The notes under the pieces: model-generated
The model's input: the letters and a program-made list of their open reading frames with translations, nothing else
Database searches by the model: none
Told to the model about the DNA's origin: nothing
DNA from: Bradyrhizobium sp. G127
GTDB taxonomy: Bacteria; Pseudomonadota; Alphaproteobacteria; Rhizobiales; Xanthobacteraceae
Direction of reading: 5' to 3'
NCBI RefSeq assembly: GCF_021502575.1
Contig: NZ_JAKFGN010000001.1
Location: 1,798,001 to 1,862,000, forward strand
DNA length: 64,000 nucleotides
Shown: positions 17,170 through 25,131 of the stretch, piece by piece
Layout: each line of letters begins with the position of its first letter
Numbering within the stretch: the first letter of the stretch is position 1
Translations under genes and position numbers: made by a program

Positions 17170-18588
17170 CTAAGTCAGCCCATACGCCTCGCGCATTTCA
17201 TCAATGGCGTCGAGCTTGGCGTGGAACACCGACCAGTCGTCGTGCTCAGTGATCGGTTTCCAGATCGCCTCGACCTCCTCGATCAGCATCGAACAGGCCT
17301 CGGTCCGCTTGAAGAAAGCGTGACCAAGATTCACGCCCTCGCGCGGTGAAAAATCCTTGAGCGCTTCGCGGACCGGACCAAATTCGTCGGCGGTATAAAA
17401 ATCCTTCGACGGGCTCCGCAACGCGCGGTCCGCGCTGGACAGTCCGCCGAACCAGTCGAAGAACGTCTGCTCGAACGGCGCCTTGGTGGTCGCCAGGAAA
17501 ATCCAGAGCGCGCGCGCGAGGTTTGAATCGCGTTGCGGATCCAGAGATGCGACGCCGAGCCGCTTCGGCAGCGCCGCGGTGAATGCCTGCCGCAGCGCTG
17601 GCTCGAATGCGCCGAGCGCCGTTTCGAGACTGGGCTGGTCGGCGAGGGACAGCAGGCATTCCGCAAGCCGCGTCACATTCCAGAATAGTGCATCGGGCTG
17701 GCGGCCGAATGCATAGAGGCCGGTCTCGTCGAAATAGGCGGCGGTAAATTCCTGATCGAGCACCGGCAGGAAGCGCCACGGGCCGTAATCGAAACTCTCG
17801 CCGGTGACGTTGATATTGTCGGTGTTGAGAACGCCATGGACGAATCCCGCCGTCATCCATTGCGCGCCGACCCGCGCGACGCGGCGGCAGACTTCCTCCA
17901 GAAATGCGACGGCGCGCGCCGATGGCTCGTCGCGCCAGACGTCGGGCATGTAGGTCTGGATGGTGTAGTCGAGCAGCTTTGCGATGTTTTCGTTGCTGCG
18001 GTGAAACGCCTGGCGCTGGAAGGTGCCGATCCGGATATGCGAGTGGCTGAGCCGCACCAGCACCGAGGAGCGCGTGGGCGAGGGCTCGTCGCCGCGGACC
18101 AGCGCTTCGCCGGTCTCGATCAGGCTGAATGATTTCGAGGTGTCGACGCCGAGCGCTTCCAGCATCGACGTCGCCAGCACCTCGCGCACGCCGCCTTTCA
18201 GTGTCAGCCGCCCGTCGGCGGTGCGCGACCACGGCGTCTTGCCGCTGCCCTTGGTGGCGAGATCGAGGAGGCGGTCCCTGTCGTCGCGCAACTGCGCGAA
18301 CAGGAAGCCACGTCCGTCGCCGAGTTCGGGATTGTAGGTGCGGAACTGGTGGCCGTGGTAGCGCAGCGCCAGCGGCTTTTCGAAACTTTCCGCCAACGGC
18401 TGGAAGCGGCCGAAATAGGAAATCCATTCCTCGTCGGTCAGCGCGTCGAGGCCGACGGTTTTCGCCGCGCGCTGGTTGCGGTAGCGCAGGATATGGTCCG
18501 GAAATGTCGCCGCCGCGACGACATCGTAGAATTCCGGGCCGAGGGCTGCATGGCTGGTGGAGGCGCGGTACTGCGGGGAGAGGGGCAT
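17170..18588 (-). CDS. selO: Protein adenylyltransferase SelO (YdiU/UPF0061 family)
   Basis: A 472-residue pseudokinase-fold enzyme that transfers AMP to Ser/Thr/Tyr residues of target proteins. Family landmarks are ALRYHGHQFRTYNPELGDGR, DLATKGSGKTPWSRTADGR (nucleotide-binding Lys), VREVLATSMLEALGV, VRLSHSHIRIGTFQ, and the catalytic region AGFVHGVLNTDNINVTGESFDYGPW with the metal-binding Asn/Asp. Length matches the family (about 480). No selenocysteine codon is used here. It is followed by repeats and preceded by a 28-codon reading frame on the same strand. Confidence 0.93.
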   Translation of the reverse strand: MPLSPQYRASTSHAALGPEFYDVVAAATFPDHILRYRNQRAAKTVGLDALTDEEWISYFGRFQPLAESFEKPLALRYHGHQFRTYNPELGDGRGFLFAQLRDDRDRLLDLATKGSGKTPWSRTADGRLTLKGGVREVLATSMLEALGVDTSKSFSLIETGEALVRGDEPSPTRSSVLVRLSHSHIRIGTFQRQAFHRSNENIAKLLDYTIQTYMPDVWRDEPSARAVAFLEEVCRRVARVGAQWMTAGFVHGVLNTDNINVTGESFDYGPWRFLPVLDQEFTAAYFDETGLYAFGRQPDALFWNVTRLAECLLSLADQPSLETALGAFEPALRQAFTAALPKRLGVASLDPQRDSNLARALWIFLATTKAPFEQTFFDWFGGLSSADRALRSPSKDFYTADEFGPVREALKDFSPREGVNLGHAFFKRTEACSMLIEEVEAIWKPITEHDDWSVFHAKLDAIDEMREAYGLT

Positions 18589-18606
18589 CAGGAATCCGGG
18601 TGGTGC

Positions 18607-18693
18607 TCAGAACGGCAGATGGCCGGTCTTGAAATAGGTCATGGCGAGAAAGCCGATCACCAGTCCAACGATGACACCAAGCGCGACTTTCAT
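18607..18693 (-). CDS. Putative 28-residue single-span membrane peptide
   Basis: A very short frame of 28 codons (MKVALGVIVGLVIGFLAM, then TYFKTGHLPF). The ATG at 18693 has AAAGG eight bases upstream. Residues 3-18 form one hydrophobic helix with glycine spacing, followed by a short charged tail. The stop lies 18 bp before the selO start, and the RraA-like gene ends 40 bp upstream, so it could sit in a leftward transcript with both neighbours. The start, ribosome site and amphipathic design argue for a real gene, but the length makes chance possible. Confidence 0.5.
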   Translation of the reverse strand: MKVALGVIVGLVIGFLAMTYFKTGHLPF

Positions 18694-18733
18694 GAAACGA
18701 ACCTTTCGTTGCGAATGCTGACCCCGGCGTTCG

Positions 18734-19447
18734 TTAGTGAATCTCGGCGGACTTGGCCAGCGCCTCTTTCAGCTTCTGGACGGTGAACGACGGACTTCGT
18801 GCAATGGCCAGAATCGGTTCCTCGCGCCGTCCGCACAGTTCGGCGGCGTCGGGAAGTTTGGCCGCGACATTGGCCGGAATCACGACCGCGCCGTGGCGAT
18901 CGGCGTGAATGAGATCGTCCGAACTGACAGTCATGCCGGCGACACAGACGGTTTCGCCGAAGCCCGCGAGATGGACGTGGGCGTGCGACGGCCCGATGCT
19001 GCCGGCCAGCGCCTGGAATCCCGGCGCCCATGCCGGAATGTCGCGGATCGAGCCGTCGGTGACTACGCCGAGACAGCCGAGCGCCTTGTGGACCGAGCTG
19101 TTTACTTCGCCCCAGAATGCGCCGAAGCCGATGTTCGCGCCGTCGAGGTCCTGAATGATGCTGATGCGCGGGCCGTGCCCCGTGCCGCAATATTCGTAAT
19201 AGGCGGAGCGCTGGGCGCGGGCATCGGCGGGGGAGAGTTTTGACGCCGACGTGGCGCGGATTGTTGCGGTGCGGGCATAGCCGACCATGGGCGGCAGGTC
19301 GGGAAACGGGCAGACCAGCGGCTTTGTCGTGAAGCCGACAAGGCGGCGCTCGGGCGCGACCAGCTCCATCGCATTGCAGATCGTCGGCGTATCGTAGCGG
19401 GCCAAAGCCTCGAGCAGCGATGCGGTATGGGGAGCGGGCTGGGTCAC
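18734..19447 (-). CDS. RraA-like protein (4-hydroxy-4-methyl-2-oxoglutarate aldolase family)
   Basis: A 237-residue protein of the RraA/HMG-aldolase family, in which Mg2+-dependent members cleave 4-carboxy-4-hydroxy-acids to pyruvate or oxaloacetate. The GTG at 19447 has CAGGAG eight bases upstream; upstream codons lack conservation features. Key segments are YDTPTICNAME, LGCLGVVTDGSIRDI (Gly-rich loop with the catalytic Arg and Asp), and SSDDLIHADRHGAVVIP. It is divergent from a D-2-hydroxyacid dehydrogenase whose predicted start lies 191 bp away, a pairing that suggests one hydroxyacid pathway. The RNase E inhibitor role of E. coli RraA is not expected for this longer form. Confidence 0.85.
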   Translation of the reverse strand: MTQPAPHTASLLEALARYDTPTICNAMELVAPERRLVGFTTKPLVCPFPDLPPMVGYARTATIRATSASKLSPADARAQRSAYYEYCGTGHGPRISIIQDLDGANIGFGAFWGEVNSSVHKALGCLGVVTDGSIRDIPAWAPGFQALAGSIGPSHAHVHLAGFGETVCVAGMTVSSDDLIHADRHGAVVIPANVAAKLPDAAELCGRREEPILAIARSPSFTVQKLKEALAKSAEIH

Positions 19448-19638
19448 GGGTTGAACTCCTGTTTGTTTTGTTATGCGGCCCGAACCTGATGGACGGCGGA
19501 GCGAGTTTGCCCGCGCAAAGGCGCGGCGGCAAGTGCGGGGCCTGCCTGTCGCGCTTGCGGGAAGAGGTGAAACAAGGTGATGATAGGCGGCTTGCGTCTC
19601 GCGGCGGAATGAAAACCAATAAAACATCAGGGAATGAA

Positions 19639-20628
19639 ATGGCCACCAACAAGAAAAAACTTCTGATCGTGGAGACCTTGTCACCGGGCGGCTGGGCGCT
19701 TTTGCGGGAGCGGGAGGATATCGAGGCGATCGAGTTTCCCAACACGATCTCCGCGGCGGACTTCAACGCCATGCTGCGCGAACACGCGCCGGTGAACGGT
19801 GTGGCGCTGGGCGCGACCGGCTTCGGTGCAAATGAAATCGTGTCTTCCGGTGAGATGAGGGTGGTGACACGCATCGGCGTCGGCTACGACGCTGTCGATG
19901 TGACGGCGCTCAGCGCCAACAAGATTCCCCTGATGACCACGGGCATCGCGAATTCGCCGTCGGTTGCCGAATGCGCGCTGTTCATGATGCTGGCGCTGGC
20001 CAAACGCGCTGCTGAACTGGACAAGCTGGTAAAGAGCGGCAACTGGACCAAGCGGCTCGGCGCGATCCCCTATGATCTGCTCGGGCGCACCGCGCTGGTG
20101 GTCGGTTTCGGGCGGATCGGCTCGCGCCTCGTGAAGCGGCTGGTGGCGATGGAAATGAACGTGCTGGTCTACGATCCGTTCAAGAGCGCAGCGGAAGTCG
20201 AAAAGGCGGGGGCGGAATACGTCGCCGATCTCAATACGGCGCTGCCGCGCGCGGATTTCGTCTCGATCCACTGTCCGAAATCACCTGAAACGATCAACAT
20301 GTTCAGCACGGCGCAACTGCAGCTGATGAAGCCGACGGCCTATCTCATCAACACGGCGCGCGGCGGCATCGTCGACGAGACGGCGCTTTATGCGGCACTC
20401 ACGTCCGGCAAGATCGCGGGCGCGGGGATCGACGTGTTCGCGCAGGAGCCGCCAAAGCCCGACAATGCGCTGCTGACGCTGGACAATGTCATCACCGCGC
20501 CGCATGTCGCCGGCGTGACCCGCGAGGCACTCGACCGCATGAGCCTGCAGACCGCAAAGAACATTCTCAGCGCGCTCGATGGTGCGCCGATCCGCGAGAA
20601 CGTCATCAATCAGGATGTGCTGAACTAA
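19639..20628 (+). CDS. D-2-hydroxyacid dehydrogenase (SerA-like)
   Basis: A 329-residue NAD-dependent dehydrogenase. The ATG at 19639 follows AGGGA; an earlier in-frame ATG at 19609 is possible. It has the catalytic-domain segment VVTRIGVGYDAVDVTAL, the NAD fold GRTALVVGFGRIGSRLVKRL, INTARGGIVDE with the substrate Arg, GIDVFAQEPP with the Glu, and APHVAGVTREA with the catalytic His. It lacks the ACT regulatory domain of long SerA proteins, so biosynthetic phosphoglycerate dehydrogenase is less likely than a catabolic hydroxyacid dehydrogenase. It is followed 4 bp later by an uncharacterised gene and is divergent from the RraA-like gene. Confidence 0.9.
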   Translation: MATNKKKLLIVETLSPGGWALLREREDIEAIEFPNTISAADFNAMLREHAPVNGVALGATGFGANEIVSSGEMRVVTRIGVGYDAVDVTALSANKIPLMTTGIANSPSVAECALFMMLALAKRAAELDKLVKSGNWTKRLGAIPYDLLGRTALVVGFGRIGSRLVKRLVAMEMNVLVYDPFKSAAEVEKAGAEYVADLNTALPRADFVSIHCPKSPETINMFSTAQLQLMKPTAYLINTARGGIVDETALYAALTSGKIAGAGIDVFAQEPPKPDNALLTLDNVITAPHVAGVTREALDRMSLQTAKNILSALDGAPIRENVINQDVLN

Positions 20629-20632
20629 CGAT

Positions 20633-21247
20633 ATGCCCCTGCAAAACCGCGTGTCGCCGTTCGGTGAGATCGTTGCGACGGAGTACCGCGGCCGCTTCAC
20701 CGGCAACCGCGGCATCATCCACGATCCGGCAACGAAGACACTGCTGAACCGGCGCTGGTCCTCGAAAGCATGGATCACCTGCGTCTGCGAATTTCGCGGA
20801 CGCAGGCGCAAGGTGATGGGCGGGCGAAGCTGGACCGAACTGTTCTTTCTGGATGAGGCGACGTCTTTCGCGGCGGGGCATCGGCCGTGCTTCTATTGTT
20901 GCCGCACCGACGCGGAAGCATTTCGCTCCGCGTGGGCGAAAGGCAACCGGCGCGCGAAACCCTCGGCACCGGAGATGGATGCGGTGCTGCACAGCGAGCG
21001 GCTTGATGGCCGCGTGAAGCGGTTGCATGTGCTGCGGATACCCGCCTTGACGTTGCCGGATGGCGCGATGGTCGCGTCGGGCGGAGAAAGCTATCTCATG
21101 GCGAAGGGTGAGGCGTGGCTGTGGTCGTTCGCGGGCTACGCGCGCGCGTCCGTTGATCTCTCCGATGCAAAACTCCTGACGCCGCCGTCGATCGTCAATG
21201 CGCTACGCGAAGGCTTTCCGGTGCAGATTGACGGGAGCGCGGCCTAA
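20633..21247 (+). CDS. Conserved protein of unknown function with HRPCFYCC motif
   Basis: A 204-residue soluble protein that I do not recognise as a characterised family. It is basic in its first half (RRWSSKAWITCVCEFRGRRRK). It contains AAGHRPCFYCCRTDAEAF near residues 80-97, which resembles the GxRPCxxC metal-binding motif of Ada-type DNA repair domains, and another Cys pair CVC upstream. A C-terminal part WLWSFAGYARA is aromatic. The ATG lies 4 bp after the dehydrogenase stop, so the two are probably cotranslated. It ends in a 4-bp overlap with the convergent MFS gene. Zinc binding is plausible; function is unknown. Confidence 0.75.
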   Translation: MPLQNRVSPFGEIVATEYRGRFTGNRGIIHDPATKTLLNRRWSSKAWITCVCEFRGRRRKVMGGRSWTELFFLDEATSFAAGHRPCFYCCRTDAEAFRSAWAKGNRRAKPSAPEMDAVLHSERLDGRVKRLHVLRIPALTLPDGAMVASGGESYLMAKGEAWLWSFAGYARASVDLSDAKLLTPPSIVNALREGFPVQIDGSAA

Positions 21248-22539
21248 ACTGCCTTCGCAATCCGGTGAATGCGCCCCGCAACAGCGCGGACATTGCGCGG
21301 CGCGGCGAGCCATATTGCGACGGCCGATAGCGCGCTGACCGCAATGCCGATGATGAAGGCCAGGGTATAGTCGCCGTAGATGTCGTGCAGGATGCCAGTG
21401 ACCCACGGACCCGCCGCGCCGCCGCCCAAGGCGGCGAAGCCGATGGTGCCGAAGATCGTGCCGAAATGCCTGCCCTGGAAAATTTCCGCGACCACCGCGC
21501 CCATGATCGAGGTGAAACCGTAGCCGAAAAATCCCTGCACCACGACCATCACGTAAACCAGCAGCAGTGTCGGTGTGTACTGAAGCGCGATCAGCGCCGC
21601 GAAGCAGATCGCGAATCCCAGCGATGAAATGGTCCAGATCCATTCGCGCCCGATCCGGTCGGACAGATAGCCCAGCGCGATCTGGCCCGGAATGCCGATC
21701 AGGCTGACCATGCCCAGCGCCCACGCAGCGGACGTGGAGGTAAATCCGATCTCCACCAGATATTTGGTCTGATGCACCTGCACCGCGTACCAGATGTAAA
21801 GTCCGCAGAAGTAACCGAGCGCGATCCACCAGAACCGCGCCGTGCGCAACGCGAGGCCGAGTGTCCAATCCACGGCGGCCCATGCCGGGTCCACCACGTT
21901 CGACGGCGGCGGAATCATTGCGGCCGTCGGGGCATCGTCGCCGTCCGGCTGCAGGCCGATGTCTGCGGGGTGTTTGCGCAGCAGGAGATTGAGCGGCACA
22001 AGCACAACGAGCACCAGAATGCCCATCGCCCAGCTCGCCGAGCGCCAGCCGGTGCGGTCGATCAGCAGCTGCACCCACGGCAGGATGACAATGGAGCCGA
22101 TGCCGACGCCGGCAAAGGCGAGGCCGACCGCGAGGCCGCGCTTGCGCACGAACCAGTTCGGCAGGAACAGTGACTGGCCGGAATAGCCAAGGCAGATGCT
22201 GCCTGCGCCGACCAGGCAGCCGATAGTGGCGTAGAGATGCCACGGCTGTGTCGTCAGAGGCGCGAGCAGCAGGCCCGCCGCCATCAGCACCACGCCTAGT
22301 TCCATCACGGTGCGTGGCCCGGTGCGGTCCATCAGCTTGCCCATCAAGGGGCTGAGGAGCGCCGATACCAGAAACCCGAACGAGAACGCGCCGGCGGTGA
22401 CGCCGCGATCCCAGCCGAACTCATCGATGATCGGCGCGAAGAACAGCGAGAACGAAGTGCGGGCGTTGACGCCGATGGCCATTGTTATGAAGGTGACGAC
22501 GACAATGATCCAGCCGTAGTAGAAGGGCAGGCGGCGCAT
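21244..22539 (-). CDS. MFS transporter, oxalate/formate-antiporter or monocarboxylate type
   Basis: A 431-residue major facilitator with about 12 membrane helices. The start MRRLPFYYGWIIVVVTF at 22539 is the typical N-terminus of this subfamily; an in-frame upstream frame to 22632 is arginine-rich and unlikely to be translated. Segments SFSLFFAPIIDEFGWDRG and LMGKLMDRTGPRTVMELG (the helix 2-3 MFS loop) identify the superfamily. The second half has LGYLSDRIGREWIW. The C-terminus is charged. Carboxylates are the usual substrates. No catabolic partner is fixed to it, although the convergent hydroxyacid genes are suggestive. Confidence 0.87.
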   Translation of the reverse strand: MRRLPFYYGWIIVVVTFITMAIGVNARTSFSLFFAPIIDEFGWDRGVTAGAFSFGFLVSALLSPLMGKLMDRTGPRTVMELGVVLMAAGLLLAPLTTQPWHLYATIGCLVGAGSICLGYSGQSLFLPNWFVRKRGLAVGLAFAGVGIGSIVILPWVQLLIDRTGWRSASWAMGILVLVVLVPLNLLLRKHPADIGLQPDGDDAPTAAMIPPPSNVVDPAWAAVDWTLGLALRTARFWWIALGYFCGLYIWYAVQVHQTKYLVEIGFTSTSAAWALGMVSLIGIPGQIALGYLSDRIGREWIWTISSLGFAICFAALIALQYTPTLLLVYVMVVVQGFFGYGFTSIMGAVVAEIFQGRHFGTIFGTIGFAALGGGAAGPWVTGILHDIYGDYTLAFIIGIAVSALSAVAIWLAAPRNVRAVAGRIHRIAKAV

Positions 22540-22695
22540 GTATGATTCCGGACGAGGAGCGAGGCGGGACAGCCGCAGGAGTATGGGTGCAGAAACGCCG
22601 CGCGTCATGACGCGCTGCAACGGACGCATCATGAGCGATTGACGGAGCCGATCAAATTACCTGAGAGGTAAGATGTCTTCTCATGCGCAATCGTC

Positions 22696-22815
22696 ATCAC
22701 CGGGCTTGACCCGGTGATCCATCATCTTCGCGTGGAGTTCTCGAAAGGAAGATGGATGGCCGGGTCATAGGCGAGCAAAAGCGACGCCGTTCTTCGAACG
22801 GCTATGCCCGGCCAT
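22696..22815. repeat. Composite palindromic repeat region
   Basis: The 300-bp gap between the oligopeptidase and MFS genes holds a stem ATCACCGGG/CCCGGTGAT at 22696-22718. Further on, ATGGCCGGG at 22756 is inverted as CCCGGCCAT ending at 22815. The ATGGCCGGG core also occurs as simple hairpins at 31816 and 40220. It lies just past the 3' end of the oligopeptidase gene. No gene is supported. Confidence 0.7.
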
Positions 22816-22839
22816 GACACCATAGGACTTGTTTCAGCC

Positions 22840-24948
22840 CTAAGCCTCCGCCAGCCCCACCGCCCACAGCGCGAAGGCATAGGCGATGGCGATTTCATCC
22901 AGCCGGTTGAAGCGGCCTGACGCACCGCCGTGGCCCGCGCCCATGTTGGTGCGCAGCAGGACCGGACCGCCGCCGGTCATCACCGGACGCAGCCGTGCGA
23001 TCCATTTTGCCGGCTCCCAATAGGTGACGCGCGGATCGGCGAGGCCGCCCATGGCGAGAATGGCGGGATATTCCTTCGCCGCCACGTTGTCGTAGGGCGA
23101 ATAGGACAGAATCGTCTTGAAGTCGGTCGCGCTCTCGATCGGGTTGCCCCATTCCGGCCATTCCGGCGGCGTCAGCGGCAGGGTGTCGTCGAGCATGGTG
23201 TTGAGCACATCGACGAACGGCACTTCCGCGACGATGCCGGCAAATAATTCGCCCGAGCGGTTCGCCACCGCGCCCATCAGCATCCCGCCCGCACTGCCGC
23301 CGTGGCCGACGATCTTCTTCGCGGACGTATATTTTGCCTCGATCAGCGCGCGTGCCGAGGCCGCGAAATCGTCGAAGCTGTTGGTCTTCTTCTCGCGCTT
23401 GCCGTCGAGATACCAGCTCCAGCCCTTGTCGGAGCCGCCGCGGATATGGGCGATAGCATAGACAAAGCCGCGATCCACCAGCGACAGCCGGTTGGCGGAG
23501 AACGACGCGGGCATCGCATGGCCGTAGGAGCCGTAGCCATACAGCAGCAGCGGCGCGCCGCCGTCGCGCTTCAAGTCCTTGCGATGCAGGATTGACACCG
23601 GAACCTGCGCGCCGTCATGGGACGTCGCGATGATGCGGGTGGTGACGTAGTCGGCGGGGTTGTGGCCGGACGGGATTTCCTGCCGCTTGCGCAAGGTTCG
23701 CGTGCGGCTGACCATGTCGTAGTCGTATACTTCCGATGGCGTGGTCATGGAGGAATACGAAAAACGAATCTGCGTGGTGTCGAATTCGTAGCCGCCAATA
23801 GTGCCGAGCGAATAAGCGGCCTCGTCGAAGGCGATGGCGTGTTCCTGCAACGTTGCCAGATCGCGGATCACGATGGAGGGCAGGGCGTTGGCGCGCTCCA
23901 GCCGCACCAGATGGCCGGAATAGAGTTCGATGTCGATGATGTAGATGCCGGGACGATGCGGGATGAGATCGCGCCAGTTTTTGCGCGCGGGCGAGGCCAG
24001 CGGCGCGGTGACGATCTTGAAGTCGATGGCGTCGTCGGCGTTGGTGAGAATAAAAAGCTGGTCGCCGCGATCGGCAAGCGAATACTGCACGCCGTCTTCA
24101 CGCTTGGCGACGAGGCGCGGCTGGGCATCGGGATCGTGCAGGTCGATCAGCCGCTGTTCGGAGGTCTCGTGGTCACCGCCGGCGATGACGCAGAAGCGTC
24201 CGCTGGCGCTCTCGTGGATATGGGTGAACCAGCCGGAATCTTTTTCTTCGTAGACCAAAGTGTCGTCGGACTGCGGCGTGCCGAGCGTGTGGCGATAGAC
24301 CTGCATTGGCCGGTGGTTGTCGTCGAGCTTGACGTAAAAGAACGATTTGGAATCCGCCGACCAGACAATGCCGCCGTCGGTTTCCTCGACAACGTCGGCG
24401 CTGTCCGTGCCGGTTTCCCAGTCGCGGACGCGGATGGTGAAGTATTCCGAGCCGCGCACGTCCGCGCTCCACGCCTCAAGCTTGTGATCGGGCGAATGCC
24501 GCGCGCCGCCGAATTTGAAATACTCGCTCTGTTTTGCGACCTCGTCGCCGTCGATGATGAAGCGCGCCTGTCCAGACGTATTATCGAGGTCTTGACGCGG
24601 CAGCCGGCCGATCTGCTCGTGCTGCCCGCCTTCGCGGTATTTATGAAAGTATGCGAACGGCCCGTCAGGCGAAGGAACGCTGGAATCGTCTTCCTTGATG
24701 CGACCGCGCATTTCCGCGATCAGCTTTTTCTGCAACGGCGCGGTGTGGCCCAGCACGGCATCGGCATAGGCGTTCTCGGCCTCGAGATAGGCGCGGATGT
24801 TCGGCTTGAGCACTGACGGATCGCGCAGCACCTCCTGCCAGTTGTCGTCCTTCAGCCAGGCGTAGTCGTCGGTCACGGTGATGCCGTGACGGGTGAATGT
24901 GTGCGGATGGCGTTCTGCGACGGGGGGAACGGGGAGTTTGGGAGACAT
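22840..24948 (-). CDS. ptrB: Oligopeptidase B (prolyl oligopeptidase family, S9A)
   Basis: A 702-residue serine peptidase that cuts small peptides after basic residues; family length is about 690-710. The N-terminal half is the seven-bladed beta-propeller (YAWLKDDNWQEVL at the start; HKYREGGQHEQIGRL). The C-terminal alpha/beta-hydrolase domain has YGSYGHAMPASFSANR, HIRGGSDKGWSWYLDGK, the nucleophile elbow GGSAGGMLMGAV and the catalytic His in GAGHGGASGRF. A cytosolic protein is expected, since no signal peptide is seen. It is monocistronic, flanked by repeats on both sides. Confidence 0.93.
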   Translation of the reverse strand: MSPKLPVPPVAERHPHTFTRHGITVTDDYAWLKDDNWQEVLRDPSVLKPNIRAYLEAENAYADAVLGHTAPLQKKLIAEMRGRIKEDDSSVPSPDGPFAYFHKYREGGQHEQIGRLPRQDLDNTSGQARFIIDGDEVAKQSEYFKFGGARHSPDHKLEAWSADVRGSEYFTIRVRDWETGTDSADVVEETDGGIVWSADSKSFFYVKLDDNHRPMQVYRHTLGTPQSDDTLVYEEKDSGWFTHIHESASGRFCVIAGGDHETSEQRLIDLHDPDAQPRLVAKREDGVQYSLADRGDQLFILTNADDAIDFKIVTAPLASPARKNWRDLIPHRPGIYIIDIELYSGHLVRLERANALPSIVIRDLATLQEHAIAFDEAAYSLGTIGGYEFDTTQIRFSYSSMTTPSEVYDYDMVSRTRTLRKRQEIPSGHNPADYVTTRIIATSHDGAQVPVSILHRKDLKRDGGAPLLLYGYGSYGHAMPASFSANRLSLVDRGFVYAIAHIRGGSDKGWSWYLDGKREKKTNSFDDFAASARALIEAKYTSAKKIVGHGGSAGGMLMGAVANRSGELFAGIVAEVPFVDVLNTMLDDTLPLTPPEWPEWGNPIESATDFKTILSYSPYDNVAAKEYPAILAMGGLADPRVTYWEPAKWIARLRPVMTGGGPVLLRTNMGAGHGGASGRFNRLDEIAIAYAFALWAVGLAEA

Positions 24949-24986
24949 GCGAAGCGGGCTTTCAAGCGAAGGAAAAAATCGTTCGG

Positions 24987-25100
24987 GTCGTCCCGGCGCA
25001 GGCCGGGACCCATACTCCCTGTCGCGTAATATTATGCGGGATGTATGACGTGTCTTATCGAAAGGCCAGGGGTTATGGGTCCCGGCCTGCGCCGGGACGA
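24987..25100. repeat. Paired palindromic REP element (family A)
   Basis: Units starting GTCGTCCCGGCGCAGGCC at 24987-25014 and its inverse at 25074-25100 flank about 60 bp of unique sequence. This is the same layout as at 12532-12654. It fills most of the gap between the amidohydrolase and oligopeptidase genes. Confidence 0.82.
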
Positions 25101-25131
25101 TGCTAAAAGTTGCACCTCGGTATGATGAATT

